Shown piece after piece: positions 5,037 to 6,953 of a stretch of DNA of 6,953 nt (its first letter is position 1; every line of letters starts with the position of its first letter). Below the pieces are notes generated by a model. The model did not search any database and was not told the origin of the DNA. It was given only the letters and a program-made list of their open reading frames with translations. The DNA is from Acidobacteriaceae bacterium (GTDB lineage Bacteria > Acidobacteriota > Terriglobia > Terriglobales > Acidobacteriaceae): assembly GCA_003162255.1 (NCBI GenBank), contig PMMJ01000428.1, forward strand, positions 185-7,137. The letters run 5' to 3'. The position numbers and the translations under genes are program-made.

Positions 5037-6953
5037 TTACTCATTCAGCGAGCAGCCACAATCCGCCGGCGCAACGTGCGCCTTCAGAAAATCAGCCACG
5101 CGCTTGTACGCGTCGATCTGGTTTTCGACTTTTGCGAAGCCGTGGCCTTCGTTCGCATAGACTTTGTACTCAACCACGCCGCCGCGTTTCTTGACCGCAT
5201 CGACCACCTGCTGCGCTTCGGTTTTAGGGCACCGAGGATCGTTGCCGCCCGCCAGCAGATACAACGGCGCCTTGATCTGGTCCACGAAATTGATCGGCGA
5301 CCGATCTTCGTAAAGCGCCTTATTCTTCACGGGATCGCCCATGGTCGCAAGGTCCGACTGCTGCAGCACGGGGTCTTCGTTCTGTATCTCAGTAAACCAG
5401 TTCACAAACGGCACAATCGGAACGCCCGCCGCCCACATCTCCGGAGCCTTGGTGACGCCCATCATCGTCAGGTAGCCACCATAGCTGCCGCCCATCAGGA
5501 TGAGTTTCTTCGGGTCGACGTATCCGGTTTGCTTGATCCAGTCGGCGGCCGCCAGCACATCCTGCAAATCGCCGCCGCCCATATCGAAAAGATTTGCCTG
5601 CTGAAATTCTTTTCCGTATCCAGTCGAGCCGCGATAGTTAGGAGCGATCACGATGTAGCCTTGGTTGGCCATGTACTGAACGAAGCGACCGAATGTATTC
5701 ATCGTCTGCGCCGCAGGACCGCCGCGCACGTAGACAATCGCGGGATGCTCTCCATTGCGCGGCAAGTTATAAGGCACATAGACGAACGCAGAGATCGTCC
5801 ACTTACCGTCCTTACTCGGATAATGGACAAGGTAAGGTTCGACCATGTCCTCGGAACGGACCCCGCCCACGAGCGAATGAGTAAGGTGATGCGACTTGCC
5901 GTCAGCGACGTTATAGACCCACAGATCGCCGGGGGCGGTCGCGCCCTCGTGGAAATAAAGCAGCCGCGAACTGTCCCGCGTGAAGGGTGAAGTCCTGCCC
6001 TCCACGAAGTTCACTCCTGCGGGCAAGGGCAGTGCGTGCGCCTTTCCGGACGCGACATCATGCAGGTAGATGTTGGTGTTGCCATCTACGTTCGCGGTGT
6101 AAGTCAGAAGTTTGCCGTCCGGAGAAAAGCTCTCGCCAGAAACTTCCCACTTATCTTGCGTCAGCCAATGGATCTTCTTGCTGGCGATGTCGAGTAAGCC
6201 GACATTATCGTAACCGTCGCCGGCATTGGAGGTAATCAGAACGTGCTTGCCATCGGGCGAGATATCATTAGCCGAGTAAGTGCGTTCGCCATCGTGCGGT
6301 GTCAGCAGCGTGCTTTGCGCATTGTCAACCTGGACGACGAACAGATTCGAGTCCGTCCCTTTCGACTGTTCCTGCGTGTAGACGATGAACTTGCCATCCT
6401 CCGACCAGATCGGCGCAACGTTCATGCGGTCGCTGGCGGTTCCGCTGGTCAGGTGCTTCACCTCGCGCAAAACCGTGTCGTAAACGTCGATCTCAAACAC
6501 CGACGACGTCTTCGGCTTGACCATATAGGCGAGATAGCGCCCATCGGGCGACCACGCGGGACTTTCTTCCGCGATCTCGCGCGTGTTCGTCAGGTTCACG
6601 ACCTGCCCCGTTTTCGGCGACACCAGGAAAATGTCCCATTGCTCGTCGCCGTCGTAATCGGACATATAGGCGATCCACTTGCCGTCCGGCGACCACGCCG
6701 GGTTGCGCTCCATGACACCGGGCGTATTGGTCAGGTTGCGCACCTCGCCCTTCTCGGCGGGGACCGTCAGCACCTCGCCGTGGGCTTCGAAAACCGCGCG
6801 CACTCCGGTGGGCGAGATGGCGGCGTGGCGCAGTTCCCGCGCAACGTTCTGCAAGTGCGGCCGCACCTCGGGGAGGTCGGCGGCAATCTCGATCTTAACG
6901 GCGTGCTCCTTGCCGCTCGCAATGTCGTAGATATGGATCTGCCCGAACTGCTC
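5037..6953 (-). CDS. S9 family serine peptidase with PD40 beta-propeller (N-terminus outside window)
   Basis: The frame is open from the window's right edge to TAA at 5039-5037, giving 638 visible residues (residue 1 is the codon starting at 6953). Seven propeller repeats with SPDG-type motifs begin near residues 45, 85, 131, 180, 228, 273 and 321, enough for a complete seven-bladed propeller. The alpha/beta-hydrolase domain (about 388-627) carries the nucleophile in GGSYGGY (S490), the acid in GGNDPRCP (D572) and the histidine in NEGHGF (H604). Together these form the triad of prolyl oligopeptidase/acylaminoacyl-peptidase enzymes, which cut short peptides admitted past the propeller. Residues 1-29 add part of another blade (GQIHIYDIASGKEHAV), so the real start lies beyond the window; an in-frame GTG at 6866 would cut into the fold. 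The linker and first blade (RPHL, FEAHGEVLTVPAEKG) resemble tricorn-type peptidases. Localisation cannot be judged without the N-terminus. Confidence 0.92.
   Translation of the reverse strand, partial: EQFGQIHIYDIASGKEHAVKIEIAADLPEVRPHLQNVARELRHAAISPTGVRAVFEAHGEVLTVPAEKGEVRNLTNTPGVMERNPAWSPDGKWIAYMSDYDGDEQWDIFLVSPKTGQVVNLTNTREIAEESPAWSPDGRYLAYMVKPKTSSVFEIDVYDTVLREVKHLTSGTASDRMNVAPIWSEDGKFIVYTQEQSKGTDSNLFVVQVDNAQSTLLTPHDGERTYSANDISPDGKHVLITSNAGDGYDNVGLLDIASKKIHWLTQDKWEVSGESFSPDGKLLTYTANVDGNTNIYLHDVASGKAHALPLPAGVNFVEGRTSPFTRDSSRLLYFHEGATAPGDLWVYNVADGKSHHLTHSLVGGVRSEDMVEPYLVHYPSKDGKWTISAFVYVPYNLPRNGEHPAIVYVRGGPAAQTMNTFGRFVQYMANQGYIVIAPNYRGSTGYGKEFQQANLFDMGGGDLQDVLAAADWIKQTGYVDPKKLILMGGSYGGYLTMMGVTKAPEMWAAGVPIVPFVNWFTEIQNEDPVLQQSDLATMGDPVKNKALYEDRSPINFVDQIKAPLYLLAGGNDPRCPKTEAQQVVDAVKKRGGVVEYKVYANEGHGFAKVENQIDAYKRVADFLKAHVAPADCGCSLNE

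Noticed and set aside
4974..5990. 338-codon plus-strand open frame
   Set aside because: It lies opposite the well-supported S9 peptidase catalytic domain, is rich in R and H, and shows no motif; it is an antisense shadow of that gene.
6866..6868. GTG (minus strand, first base 6866) as the start of the S9 peptidase
   Set aside because: The frame continues to the window edge with propeller-like sequence (IHIYDIASGK), so the gene begins outside the window.

Overview
The window looks like chromosomal DNA of a soil-type Acidobacteriota (Terriglobia-like) bacterium. This is inferred from four things: moderately high GC, genes spaced far apart, intergenic DNA packed with hairpins and short repeats of a style I recall from acidobacterial genomes, and the gene content (a secreted glycosidase-like enzyme, a large propeller peptidase, a DUF2127 membrane protein). 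No 16S or other marker gene is present, so the assignment is tentative.

Layout. Bases 1-816 hold the 3' part of a plus-strand DHH/DHHA1 phosphoesterase gene that starts outside the window. A 164-base gap (817-980) carries GC-rich foldback sequence and a small hairpin with a TTTA loop. Bases 981-1505 encode a DUF2127 membrane protein. Bases 1506-2185 are non-coding and rich in repeats: a long imperfect hairpin, a cluster of stem-loops with the same loop, and three copies of a 16-bp sequence in alternating orientation that resembles mobile-element ends. Bases 2186-4411 encode a 741-residue secreted protein with a TIM-barrel-like domain and a GH42-like Rossmann domain, probably a glycoside hydrolase of an uncommon family. 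Bases 4412-5036 are a second non-coding stretch with a dense repeat block and a 7-bp tandem repeat. Bases 5037-6953 (minus strand) hold most of an S9 serine peptidase with a seven-bladed propeller, running off the right edge. What remains upstream suggests a second, tricorn-like propeller.

The genes do not form an obvious operon or pathway. The two plus-strand genes before 1505 look like independent housekeeping or unknown functions. The secreted glycosidase-like gene stands alone, with its own strong ribosome binding site, and is convergent with the peptidase gene. The two large enzymes would fit a heterotroph feeding on polymers. I found no CRISPR array, tRNA, rRNA, transposase gene or defence system. 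The least explained parts are the intergenic repeat structures, the family of the 741-residue enzyme and the probable two-propeller architecture of the peptidase.
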